Shown here: piece by piece, positions 10,111-19,152 of the stretch
How the letters are laid out: every line of letters starts with the position of its first letter
Numbering within the stretch: the stretch's first letter is position 1
Source of the DNA: Microbacteriaceae bacterium
GTDB taxonomy: Bacteria > Actinomycetota > Actinomycetes > Actinomycetales > Microbacteriaceae
NCBI GenBank assembly: GCA_014377425.1
Contig: JACMPQ010000037.1
Location: 1 to 64,000 of the forward strand
Reading direction: 5' to 3'
DNA: 64,000 bases
Position numbers and translations under genes: made by a program
Notes under the pieces: generated by a model
The model's input: the letters and a program-made list of their open reading frames with translations, nothing else
Database searches by the model: none
What the model was told of the DNA's origin: nothing

Positions 10111-11064
10111 ATGTTTGACAAGGGATTCATCGTTAACGCGATTAACCGCAGTGCAGAATCGCCGGTCGACCGCCGCAACTTCCTCACCGCCGCAGGTCTC
10201 ACCGGTCTCGGGGTCGGCGCAGTCGCCCTCTCCACCGGTGCGCCCGCCATGGCAGCAACCGCTGACAACGGAGCAGTCACCGACGCCGCCATCTTGAACT
10301 TCGCCCTCAACCTCGAGTACCTCGAGTGTGAGTTCTACCTGCGCGCCACGACCGGCGCGGGTCTCCCCGACGACATGACCACCGGCCTTGGCCGTCGCGG
10401 CCGCGTTGTTGGTGGCCGTGAGGTTTCGTTCAAGACCCCGACCCTGAAGAAGATCGCCATGGAGATCGCCAAGGACGAGAAGGAACACGTTGCGTTCCTG
10501 CGTTCGGCCCTCGGCGGCGCCAAGGTGTCTCGTCCCGCACTTGACCTCGACGCGAGCTTCACCGCTGCCGCCCGCGCGGCAGGCGTCGTCGGAATGAACC
10601 AGTCCTTCGATCCCTATGCAAACGAGACGAACTTCCTCTTCGCCGCCTTCCTGTTCGAGGACGTCGGGGTTACCGCCTACAAGGGTGCCGCCCCGTTGAT
10701 CACCAACAAGACCTTCTTGGAAGCCGCCGCTGGCATCCTGTCGGTTGAGGCCTACCACGCCGCGATCATCCGTACGACCCTCTTCGGCCTCGGCATCCAG
10801 ACCCCCTCGGTCTACGGTGTGGTGCAGAAGCTTTCGGATGCCCGCGACAGCCTCGACGGTAAGTCGGACGATGATCAGGGTATTGGTACCTTGGACGCAC
10901 CGAACCTGGTGCCGGTAGACGCGAACGCATTGACCTACAGCCGCAGCGCTGGCCAGGTCTTGAACATCGTCTACTTGAACCCGGCCGAGGTCACCTCGGG
11001 CGGATTCTTCCCGGCCGGTGTCAACGGTGCCATTAACAAGAGCGCAATGAGCCAGGTTTCCTAG
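10111..11064 (+). CDS. Tat-exported ferritin-like domain protein (desiccation-associated protein family-like)
   Basis: DRRNFLTAAGLTGLG Tat signal; ferritin-like helices with EYLECEFYLRAT, EKEHVAFLRSAL, EAYHAAIIR. ATG at 10111 preferred over the 10057 ORF start. Confidence 0.82.
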   Translation: MFDKGFIVNAINRSAESPVDRRNFLTAAGLTGLGVGAVALSTGAPAMAATADNGAVTDAAILNFALNLEYLECEFYLRATTGAGLPDDMTTGLGRRGRVVGGREVSFKTPTLKKIAMEIAKDEKEHVAFLRSALGGAKVSRPALDLDASFTAAARAAGVVGMNQSFDPYANETNFLFAAFLFEDVGVTAYKGAAPLITNKTFLEAAAGILSVEAYHAAIIRTTLFGLGIQTPSVYGVVQKLSDARDSLDGKSDDDQGIGTLDAPNLVPVDANALTYSRSAGQVLNIVYLNPAEVTSGGFFPAGVNGAINKSAMSQVS

Positions 11065-11094
11065 TCTTCGAAACCTCGCTCCATTGAGCTGACG

Positions 11095-11132
11095 AAAGCC
11101 CCCATCGCCAAATTTTGGTGGTGGGGGCTTTT
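11095..11132 (+). terminator. Rho-independent terminator
   Basis: AAAGCCCCCA ... TGGGGGCTTTT, 10-bp stem with T-run, downstream of the ferritin-like gene. Confidence 0.85.
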
Positions 11133-11166
11133 GTTGTGGGCGGTCATTGGCGATTGGCAGCGGATT

Positions 11167-12183
11167 TCAGCTCCCGTCAGCGATTTTCAGTAGGCGTCGG
11201 TAAAGCGGCACAGACAGTTTCGCGCTTACGGCGAGCAGAAGCCGGCGCCAGTCTCGCTGGCTGAGAATCACGCCGATGGCACGCACGGTGAGCCGCCTGC
11301 GTAACTGCTGCAGGATGCGCCGACGCTCGCCGGATTCGTAGGGGTAGAGCACGGCATCCTTGATACCGGACAGCACGACGTAGCGGGCTACAAAATAGCG
11401 AAATTCACGAGAGGCAATCACACTCGGTTTGGCTAGGTGGGCGGCGCCAACAAATGCATCCTCGAGCAATCGCAACGATCGGTCTCGGCGGCGCCCCGAG
11501 CTGAGGATAGACCCCGACTGTAACCGGTAGTGGTAAACCACATCGGAAACCGTGGCGACCGTTCGGCTTTCAATCAGCAACTGACCCGTCATGGCGAGAT
11601 CGGAATGCACTTCGGCCGGAGTGAAGTCGATCCTCTCGACCACCGCGCGCCGAAACAGCTTGTTCCACAGGTGACCGGTGATTTGCCCAGTCAGGAGCGC
11701 GTTGAAGGCCGTGGTGCCCGATACCGGAAACGGAAAATGGGGGGATGCCAGCATCTTGATTCCCTTTCGTGAATGCACCTCCGCCGACCCGATAACGGTG
11801 TCGGCCCCTGTTGTCTGAGCGGCAGCGAGCATCCGCTCCACTGCCCTAGGGGGAGCGGTGTCGTCGGCATCGACAAACCAAATGAACTCGCCGTGACTCT
11901 TCCGTGCACCGAAGGCACGGGCCGCAGCAACCCCGCCGTTGGGCTCAAGCCGAAAATACCGCACGCGCGGGTAGGAGGAGGCGAGCCCGGCGCCGACCAG
12001 CGCCGTGGCATCGGTTGACCCATCGTCAACTACCACTATTTCAAGCTCGGGGAGGCTTTGTTCGAGGAGACGTTCTATGGCAGCCTGCAAAAAACCTGCG
12101 GCGTTGAAGGTCGGCAGAACAATGCTGACCCGGGGCTGGATCGTCGGTTCGTGAAGCGGGAAACTGCTCCCATGCTCACTCAC
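11167..12183 (-). CDS. Glycosyltransferase family 2
   Basis: RVSIVLPTFNAAGFLQAAIERLLEQ, VVVDDGSTDAT, FVDADDTAPP. Confidence 0.9.
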   Translation of the reverse strand: MSEHGSSFPLHEPTIQPRVSIVLPTFNAAGFLQAAIERLLEQSLPELEIVVVDDGSTDATALVGAGLASSYPRVRYFRLEPNGGVAAARAFGARKSHGEFIWFVDADDTAPPRAVERMLAAAQTTGADTVIGSAEVHSRKGIKMLASPHFPFPVSGTTAFNALLTGQITGHLWNKLFRRAVVERIDFTPAEVHSDLAMTGQLLIESRTVATVSDVVYHYRLQSGSILSSGRRRDRSLRLLEDAFVGAAHLAKPSVIASREFRYFVARYVVLSGIKDAVLYPYESGERRRILQQLRRRLTVRAIGVILSQRDWRRLLLAVSAKLSVPLYRRLLKIADGS

Positions 12184-13286
12184 CGTAGGGTCGTCTCGAT
12201 CACGCGCTCAAGGTCTCGCCCGCTCGAGGTCACCGAGAACCGCGCAAGCCACGGCTCGAGGTCACGCATCGGCAGAACCGCGGCCCGCAGCACAGCGTCG
12301 GCGAGATCCATCGGGTCGGCGCTGAGCGCGAGTTCTCCGGTGATCCCGGGAACGATGGCGTCGGCTACGCCCAACGCACCGGAGACTGCCACGGCCGGGC
12401 ATCCCGCAGCGGCAGACTCAACCAGAACGTTGCCAAACCCTTCCCGCAGTGACGGCAGGAGGGTCACCGCGTCGGCGTCGATTTCGTGAAACCAGTCGTC
12501 GATCCATCCTCTAAAGTCGCAGTCGATTCCCTTGCGCGCGGCTTCTTCTGCTAATTCATCGCGAAGAGCCCCGGCGCCGAAGCTCACAATTCGGGCGGTG
12601 ATTCCGCGCTTCTGCAGCTCCACGGCGGTTAGGACAGCCAGAAGCGGGCGTTTCTGCTCGACCAGTCTGCAGGCAAGGACCAATTGCACCCGACTCGTCT
12701 GTATTTCTCGGACGGGCCTGATGCGACCTCCGAGGTCAACCTTGGCGGTGGCGGGGTTTGGCACCACGGTGACCGTCTCGCCCGAGACCCCAAACGCAGC
12801 AACAAGTTCGGCCGCCACCGGATGCGAAATCGCGATTACGTGGTCGCTGAACCGATACAAGCACTTTGCCGCCGCAATCTTGAGCCGGTGCGACAGCCCG
12901 GCTCCGCGCAGACCCAGTGAGACCAGATTACGTTCGCTGATCAAGATTCGTGGGCGGGGGGTCCGCGGCCCGAGGGCGGTAGCTGCGAGCAGGAGCAGGT
13001 TGGGGTAGGTCTGCAGTGCGATGGCGACATCCGGTTTCTCGCTTCGCAGCATGCGATTCAGGGCGAGGGTCTTGGCCAGATGACCGCGAGATGCCTGGAG
13101 CGTTCTAACGCGAACACCGCGCGGAAGAAAGTCGGTGTCGATCTCACCGGAGGTGATAATCGCCGATACCCCATGGCCGCGTTGCGAAAGCCAAGTCATC
13201 CAGGTGCGGGCCACGAATTCTGCGCCACCCCCGCGGAGCGATGACACGACGAACAGGATGCTGCGGGGCGTGGGGGAGGCGGTCAT
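12180..13286 (-). CDS. Glycosyltransferase family 4
   Basis: ILFVVSSLRGGGAEFVARTW; LLPSLREGFGNVLVESAAAGCPAVAV. Confidence 0.88.
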   Translation of the reverse strand: MTASPTPRSILFVVSSLRGGGAEFVARTWMTWLSQRGHGVSAIITSGEIDTDFLPRGVRVRTLQASRGHLAKTLALNRMLRSEKPDVAIALQTYPNLLLLAATALGPRTPRPRILISERNLVSLGLRGAGLSHRLKIAAAKCLYRFSDHVIAISHPVAAELVAAFGVSGETVTVVPNPATAKVDLGGRIRPVREIQTSRVQLVLACRLVEQKRPLLAVLTAVELQKRGITARIVSFGAGALRDELAEEAARKGIDCDFRGWIDDWFHEIDADAVTLLPSLREGFGNVLVESAAAGCPAVAVSGALGVADAIVPGITGELALSADPMDLADAVLRAAVLPMRDLEPWLARFSVTSSGRDLERVIETTLR

Positions 13287-16249
13287 GTTCGGGTCTGATC
13301 CTTCCGGTCGAGCAGGGCGGTCGGGGTCTGGGTTGCGGTGGCGGCAGCCCTCGAATCGGCGGCCGTTTCCAGGGAGGTCAACGCCGAGAAGTTGAGCTGG
13401 GCGAGTTCGCGAAGCCGGGGCAGTCGAATGCTGATTCGCCCACGGAGTTCAATCGGATCGGCGAGAATCTGCGCCATCAGGGGAATCACCTGCTCGGCGA
13501 AACCAGCCCCCGTACAGACGCAGAGCTCGGCCGTACCGACCAGGCTGAGCATGCCCTCCACCTTGCCCTGAGTCGACACGGTGATTGCTGGAACACCACT
13601 CCAGAGTGCGTGAATGGCCAGATGCATTCGACCGGTCAACACGAACTCGGCTTCGGCACAAAGCCCACGAACTTCGGCGGGTTCCAGCAGTCGATCCACA
13701 AAAATTAGCCCCGGATCTATTGCGGCGTGCTCCGTCAATCGGCTGAACAGAACGCTGCAGGCTACTTGGTCGTCAGCGCTCGGACGGATCACGTGTGGCA
13801 ACAGCACCACGGTCAGGCCGGCATCCCGCAGCCACCGAATGACCGTGGCGTATTCGGTGGTTTGATCCATGGAGCGAGAGGTCATTCCGCTGACATTGAT
13901 GACTACGTAGCGGGGTCGGGTCTCCCCGACGCACTCGGCAATGGTCTCAGCAAGAATTGTGGTGGCCACGGTGGTGGCAGAAAAGACGGCGTCGGCCACC
14001 TCCGTCACTCCGGCTAATCCGTTGGCGCGGGCGCGGGCCGCAGAAACCGGGTCGCGTAGCAGGAGTCGGGTGCCTGCCCGGTCGGCCCGCCGGAGCGAGA
14101 TCAGGGCTCCACGGTGTGGCCGCGCATTCCAACTGAAGCCCAAAATCTGGCTGTACACCCCGGACATGCTGGCGAGGGCAGCCAGCTGTGAACGCCGCAC
14201 CGAACCGCGCGTACTGTAGACGCCGTCCATGATGTCGGCGCCGACCACCGTCACCGAGAGGGCCTTCCGCACAAGCGCCGCGTAGGCGATGATGTCGTGG
14301 CGATGGGAGCTCCCGGTGCCGTAGATGAGGGCCGGTAAGGCTAGCAATTGTGAGCGGGTGGCGTGGGAGGGCGGAATCCGGATATCGTTCACCCGCCGCA
14401 CGAGAACAATTACCCGACCCGTGGTGTTTTCTAAAAATGACTCCACCATCGACTGGTCGCCAATGTTTCCCTCCCCGGGCGGAGCGATCAACAGGTGAAT
14501 GCGCGGCGCTGACTCTTCAGAGTCGCCATGGTCGGCGATGTCACGACTAAAGCCTCGGTTGAAGGCCGAGCGGTCGAGGGCAAATCCCAACCGAGATTCC
14601 GCGAGCAGGCTCCGGATGGAGCGTCGAATTCGCCCTCGAATCGCTCGCACAATGCGGCGGGGCTTGCGGGGTTTACCGGGCTGCGTCGATCCGGACTGCG
14701 TCCTGTTTGGCGCAGTTCTGTTTCCACCGAAAAATCGTCGACTGCGCAGGATTGCCGTGAGATCTCTCCGGTAGCTGGGCCAGATTACGGCGAGTATCGT
14801 CACGGCAGCCAACAGGGTGACGCCGCCCAGCATCAGGCTGGCGAGGGGATGGTCGGTAGGGATCCACACGGTGGAGAAATAGGATGCTGCCACCGCCATG
14901 GAGCAACCCAGAACGGCGCGAACACCGCTGAGGAACATCTTCTTGGCCGGGGCGTCACAGACGCGGCTGATCCACCAGAGCCCAATCGGCCAGATCAAGC
15001 CCACGCCCAGGGAATATCCGGCGGCGACACCGTAGACGCCCCACAGTGAACCGACCAGAACGCAGGCGATCAGCAGCGGGCGGGTCGCCAACGAGAAATA
15101 AAGATTTTGGGTAGAGAGCCCCTTGGACAAAAATACCCAATAGGTGGCGTATCCGGCAGCTTCGAAGAATCCGGCAAGGGCGAGAATTTGAAATATCGGG
15201 GCCGACGCAAGCCACTGCTCGCCGAGGGCAATGCGAATTATCGGTGTTGCCTGCGCACAGCAGTAGGCGAGCACGAGGGTGGCGGTATGCAACACGATCG
15301 TCTGGCCGAGGAGGAGAAACCGGTCGTAACGATCCTTTTCCTCGTGGAGGCGAGAAAGTACGGGAAGAGCTACCCGAGTCGACGGGGCATTAATTTGATT
15401 GAGCGGAAGAAGGAGAAGTTGGAATGCTCGGTTGTATAGCCCGAGGGGGCCCGCACCGAGGGTTGCCCCGATCACCACGGAATCGGTGTTTCTACTGACG
15501 TACCCGAGCAATTGGGTGCCGGTGAGGCTGGAGGCGAACTTCAGTAGGTGGGCAAGCGGCGTGCGGCGATGAAACCGGCCGGGAAACCATCCGGTCACTG
15601 GCACCAGAAGCGCGATCGCAAATAGCCCCTGCGAAATCTGCTGACCGGCAAGCGCCCAGTACCCCAAACCGTGAATCGCCATCGTGATACCCACGGCAAG
15701 ACCGCCCAATTGGGCACCAATTTCGGTGCCCGCGAGGGGCAAGAGGCGCAGCTTGCGGTTAAGGTCGGCGCGAAACTGGGTAGAGATGCCGTTGAGCAGG
15801 AAGGTTATCGACAGGGCTTGAGTGAGGGCCAATAATCGCGGATCGCCGTACAGAGCGGCAATCGCGGGGCTGAGGAGAAACGCGGCAGCACTCAGCACCA
15901 ATCCGATCAGGCTATTAATCCAAAACAGGTTGTCCTTTTGCTCTCGACTGAGTTCGCGCGCCTGAATTGCGGCCATCGACAGTCCAAAATTTCGGATCAC
16001 CTCACCGATGCCAATGATGGCGGTGATCGATGCCACCAACCCGTAGTCGCTGGGAGCCAACAGTCGACCGAGGATGACGATTCCCGCAAGTTGCACGCCG
16101 ATGCGCACGACCTGGCCCGCGAAAGTTGCCGATGCTCCCCGGCCGGCCGCATGGGCGAGCCCGGTAGTAGACGAGGTAGGCCCGGCAGTGGAGGAGGCGA
16201 GCCCGGCAGTGGAGGCGGATGGCGCGGCGGGGAAGTCGTCGTCGGCCAT
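13283..16249 (-). CDS. Fusion: Wzx-type polysaccharide flippase (N-terminal) + polysaccharide pyruvyl transferase (C-terminal)
   Basis: Residues ~30-500 are multi-TM PST/MATE-like (ILGRLLAPSDYGLVASITAI ... NTDSVVIGATLGAGPLGLYNRAFQL). Residues ~585-960 are PPT-like (PPGEGNIGDQSMVESF ... VLTGRMHLAIHALWSGVPAITVS). One uninterrupted 988-aa ORF. Confidence 0.85.
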   Translation of the reverse strand: MADDDFPAAPSASTAGLASSTAGPTSSTTGLAHAAGRGASATFAGQVVRIGVQLAGIVILGRLLAPSDYGLVASITAIIGIGEVIRNFGLSMAAIQARELSREQKDNLFWINSLIGLVLSAAAFLLSPAIAALYGDPRLLALTQALSITFLLNGISTQFRADLNRKLRLLPLAGTEIGAQLGGLAVGITMAIHGLGYWALAGQQISQGLFAIALLVPVTGWFPGRFHRRTPLAHLLKFASSLTGTQLLGYVSRNTDSVVIGATLGAGPLGLYNRAFQLLLLPLNQINAPSTRVALPVLSRLHEEKDRYDRFLLLGQTIVLHTATLVLAYCCAQATPIIRIALGEQWLASAPIFQILALAGFFEAAGYATYWVFLSKGLSTQNLYFSLATRPLLIACVLVGSLWGVYGVAAGYSLGVGLIWPIGLWWISRVCDAPAKKMFLSGVRAVLGCSMAVAASYFSTVWIPTDHPLASLMLGGVTLLAAVTILAVIWPSYRRDLTAILRSRRFFGGNRTAPNRTQSGSTQPGKPRKPRRIVRAIRGRIRRSIRSLLAESRLGFALDRSAFNRGFSRDIADHGDSEESAPRIHLLIAPPGEGNIGDQSMVESFLENTTGRVIVLVRRVNDIRIPPSHATRSQLLALPALIYGTGSSHRHDIIAYAALVRKALSVTVVGADIMDGVYSTRGSVRRSQLAALASMSGVYSQILGFSWNARPHRGALISLRRADRAGTRLLLRDPVSAARARANGLAGVTEVADAVFSATTVATTILAETIAECVGETRPRYVVINVSGMTSRSMDQTTEYATVIRWLRDAGLTVVLLPHVIRPSADDQVACSVLFSRLTEHAAIDPGLIFVDRLLEPAEVRGLCAEAEFVLTGRMHLAIHALWSGVPAITVSTQGKVEGMLSLVGTAELCVCTGAGFAEQVIPLMAQILADPIELRGRISIRLPRLRELAQLNFSALTSLETAADSRAAATATQTPTALLDRKDQTRT

Positions 16250-16251
16250 GG

Positions 16252-17481
16252 TCAGCGTGGGGCGTTGTTCACGACGTCAGGTGAGGAAGATAATACCGAT
16301 GGCGATACCGATGGCGATGGCGATGGCGGCGCGGAGGGGGACGGCACCCGCTCCAACGGTCCGGGGAGTCGCTGCCGGCGCAGTGCGGCTCGGGCCGCGA
16401 GATAGGCACGGTAGGTTGCCTCGCCAATGGTGCTCCAGTCTCGGCCGGAGAGTTCGGGCTGTGCTGATCGCGGGTCCGAGCGGAGCTTGTGAACTGCGGC
16501 TTCCAGAATCGCAGGATTCAGCTCGCCCGAGTAGGTGTACACCCAGCCCTCTCCCACTTCGGCTGCCAGAGCCTGATTAGCGGCGCTATCCGGCACCAGC
16601 ACTGGGCGATTCAACGACAGCGCTACCAAGACCGAGCCCGAGTTGTGCATCTCCCGGTAAGGCAGGACCACCAATTCCGCCAGGCCCACTTCGGTCACCA
16701 ATTCGGCGTCGGACACAAAGCGCAGGCACGCCGACATGCGGTCGTCTTCGAGTAGTGCGGCCTCGACAACGGGACCGAGCCCGTAGGAGGGGCGGCCAAC
16801 GATTCGCAACTGGAGATCGGGATCCGTGATGTGGTGAAATACGGCCAGTAGGTCTTCCACGCCCTTGTAGGGTCGAATGAGGCCGAAATAGAGCAGGCGC
16901 CCGGGGAGTGTTGCCGGGCAGTGCAGTTCGGCAAAGCGATCGCGATAGTGCCCGTGGGCGATGGTGAGCACGGTGCCGTTCGATACGGTGCGGTTCGATA
17001 CTGCGCCGCTGGATACTGCGCCGCTGGGGATCGGGGTGGTGGGATTCAGCCGGATGAAGACCGCGGTGCACCGATCCACGCTCGCCAGAATTCGATCCTC
17101 GGCTGGCCGCCCGGCCTCGTGCGGACGCAGATTGTGTACCGTGCGGATGACTGGAACGCGCAGCATCCGGCAACGAACGAGCACTACGCGCAGCGCGCCG
17201 CGCCGCAGGAGGGCCTTCGCGGCGCTCGGGTCTCGTACGACAAACTCAGGCCAGTGCAGGTGCAGCAGGTCGTAGCGCCCGAGGAGAGCCCCGCGCCAGG
17301 AGAAGAACCTCACCGTCAGCTCAGCCGGTGCACCGCCGACGACCTGATCAATGTAGCGGGTTGTGCCGTTAGGAGCGCTAAGGGAGTGCAACACAGTGAG
17401 GGGCGGTCGGGATGGAAGAGGATCAGTACCCGGTGGAGTAGTTTCCGGGGCGCCGCTGGCTAGGTCAACGCGCGGCGTCAT
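16252..17481 (-). CDS. Glycosyltransferase (GT4-like)
   Basis: TVHNLRPHEAGRP, RLLYFGLIRPYKGVEDLLAVF, VVLPYREMHNSGSVLVALSLNRPVLVPD. Confidence 0.78.
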   Translation of the reverse strand: MTPRVDLASGAPETTPPGTDPLPSRPPLTVLHSLSAPNGTTRYIDQVVGGAPAELTVRFFSWRGALLGRYDLLHLHWPEFVVRDPSAAKALLRRGALRVVLVRCRMLRVPVIRTVHNLRPHEAGRPAEDRILASVDRCTAVFIRLNPTTPIPSGAVSSGAVSNRTVSNGTVLTIAHGHYRDRFAELHCPATLPGRLLYFGLIRPYKGVEDLLAVFHHITDPDLQLRIVGRPSYGLGPVVEAALLEDDRMSACLRFVSDAELVTEVGLAELVVLPYREMHNSGSVLVALSLNRPVLVPDSAANQALAAEVGEGWVYTYSGELNPAILEAAVHKLRSDPRSAQPELSGRDWSTIGEATYRAYLAARAALRRQRLPGPLERVPSPSAPPSPSPSVSPSVLSSSPDVVNNAPR

Positions 17482-19013
17482 GGGAAAAAGGCTTTCGGTG
17501 GAGGCATCCGCCGAGCCTGTACCGCTTTGCTGGCAGAACCGTGTTTGCGGTCGGCAGAACTACTTATGGCATGCACGTTTTCAGTGTCCAGGTTCTCGTT
17601 CAGGGTGACGATGAGCAGGCAGCCGAGAAGCAAATGAACGGGCCGCAGCGCATCGATAGCGTTGAAGCTCGTGATGCAGGCGGTGAACACCACGAGGGCT
17701 GCACCCGCGGCAACGTCTCGCCGACGGAGGGCGGCCAGCACGGCGAAGCCGATCATCCCGAGGAATAAAACCACCCCGGGGATTCCGACACTGATCAAAA
17801 GCTGCAGCAGAGAATTTTCGATAACGACACTGTCGAAGAGCCGACCGGTGATGCCGGATGTGCCGGGGCCGGTGCCGAGCCAGTCGGGGGCTTTGGCGGC
17901 CTGAACTGCGACCCAGATGCCAACGTCGCGCGCCTGCGAAGATACCGCGGCCTCCGTGGAGCTGTTGCGCTCCTGAAAGGCATCATTGCTCAGGAGAAAT
18001 CCGACACCGGCCGCACCAATCACCGCAACAAGAGCTACCCGTGACCAGCGTTTACTGCCGCGAAGGGCAATCACCGCGATGTAGGCCAACCCGATGGCTC
18101 CGGCCGAGGCCAGGAGTGGACCGCGCGAAACGGTGACAATGAGCGCTAGTCCGCTGATCACAGCCGCCGCCAGCGGCCACCGCGAGCGATTGGTGAGCCA
18201 CTGGGTAATAGCGAGAACCCCGGTGACGGCGAAGAACAGCGCTGCAATCAACGGATGGCCAAAGGATGCCTCGGCGCGGTAGACCGACCAGTGTTGGGAG
18301 TCGACAACTCCCAAAGCGACATAAAGCCTCCCCCACACCGGATTGCTGCCGAGCAGCGCCTCCCCGAGGGCGTAGCAACCGAGCACCGCCCCCAGCATTA
18401 GCCAGGTCTGACGCAACAGCCGCGCTTCGGCTTTGGCGTCGGTAATCAGCAGCGGCAAAATCGCCCCGGCGATGAAACTGATCAGCCAACCGGCCGAGGT
18501 TTGCAAGTGAACCGAGCGGGACAAAACGAACACCGACCACAGAACGAAGCCGACACCGCTGATTCGTGCCGCCAAAGCGAGGCCGGAGCTGCCTGAGACG
18601 GAGCTGCCTGAGACGGAGGGGGGCGATGCCGTCAACGCGGGGTGCATTCGCAGGAGTCGACGCAGGGCCCAGATCGCGAGCACGATGGTGGCGATCGGGA
18701 GTGCTGCCAGGGGACCTTCTTGCGGAAGGATGCGGGCCGGAAGTAGGGAAAAAATCACGAGGCCGATTGACGGCAGGGCGTGAACTGGAATTACAAAGAG
18801 CCCGATGAGACCCAGAAACGCCAGGAGACCGATCGGGATAATCGCAAAACCGACCGAAGTGAGGTAGTTAGGTGCGACGGCGCTCGCCGCCAGAACACCC
18901 ACCGCGCCCGTCGCCACGGCAAGTGCCATCGGTGCGGACGGCAGGGTAGGTATCAACTTCACAGAGACGGGGCCTTTCGTCTGTGCTGTGGTCGACCTGC
19001 AGCGGTGGGGCAA
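17478..19013 (-). CDS. O-antigen ligase/polymerase-like membrane protein (Wzy-type)
   Basis: Multi-TM; SRGPLLASAGAIGLAYIAV, GTGPGTSGITGRLFDSVVIENSLLQLLISVGIPGVVLFL typical of Wzy/O-antigen ligase family. Confidence 0.8.
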   Translation of the reverse strand: MPHRCRSTTAQTKGPVSVKLIPTLPSAPMALAVATGAVGVLAASAVAPNYLTSVGFAIIPIGLLAFLGLIGLFVIPVHALPSIGLVIFSLLPARILPQEGPLAALPIATIVLAIWALRRLLRMHPALTASPPSVSGSSVSGSSGLALAARISGVGFVLWSVFVLSRSVHLQTSAGWLISFIAGAILPLLITDAKAEARLLRQTWLMLGAVLGCYALGEALLGSNPVWGRLYVALGVVDSQHWSVYRAEASFGHPLIAALFFAVTGVLAITQWLTNRSRWPLAAAVISGLALIVTVSRGPLLASAGAIGLAYIAVIALRGSKRWSRVALVAVIGAAGVGFLLSNDAFQERNSSTEAAVSSQARDVGIWVAVQAAKAPDWLGTGPGTSGITGRLFDSVVIENSLLQLLISVGIPGVVLFLGMIGFAVLAALRRRDVAAGAALVVFTACITSFNAIDALRPVHLLLGCLLIVTLNENLDTENVHAISSSADRKHGSASKAVQARRMPPPKAFFP

Positions 19014-19152
19014 ACACTGAGCAATCTCGACACGCGGGTGCTGCGAGTCTAAGCACCAATGCGGCCAGCGCGAAGGAATCCTCGGATGCGGGATGCCGGA
19101 TGCCGTGCGTGCATCGTTGCCGTGCCTTAATTCTTGCCGAGCCCGCTCAGCC

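Noticed and set aside
16293-16330. GATGGC microrepeat as a phase-variation switch in the GT gene
   Set aside because: 6/12-bp periodicity preserves the reading frame and it lies at the very C-terminus (PSPSPSVSPSV), so on/off switching is unlikely.
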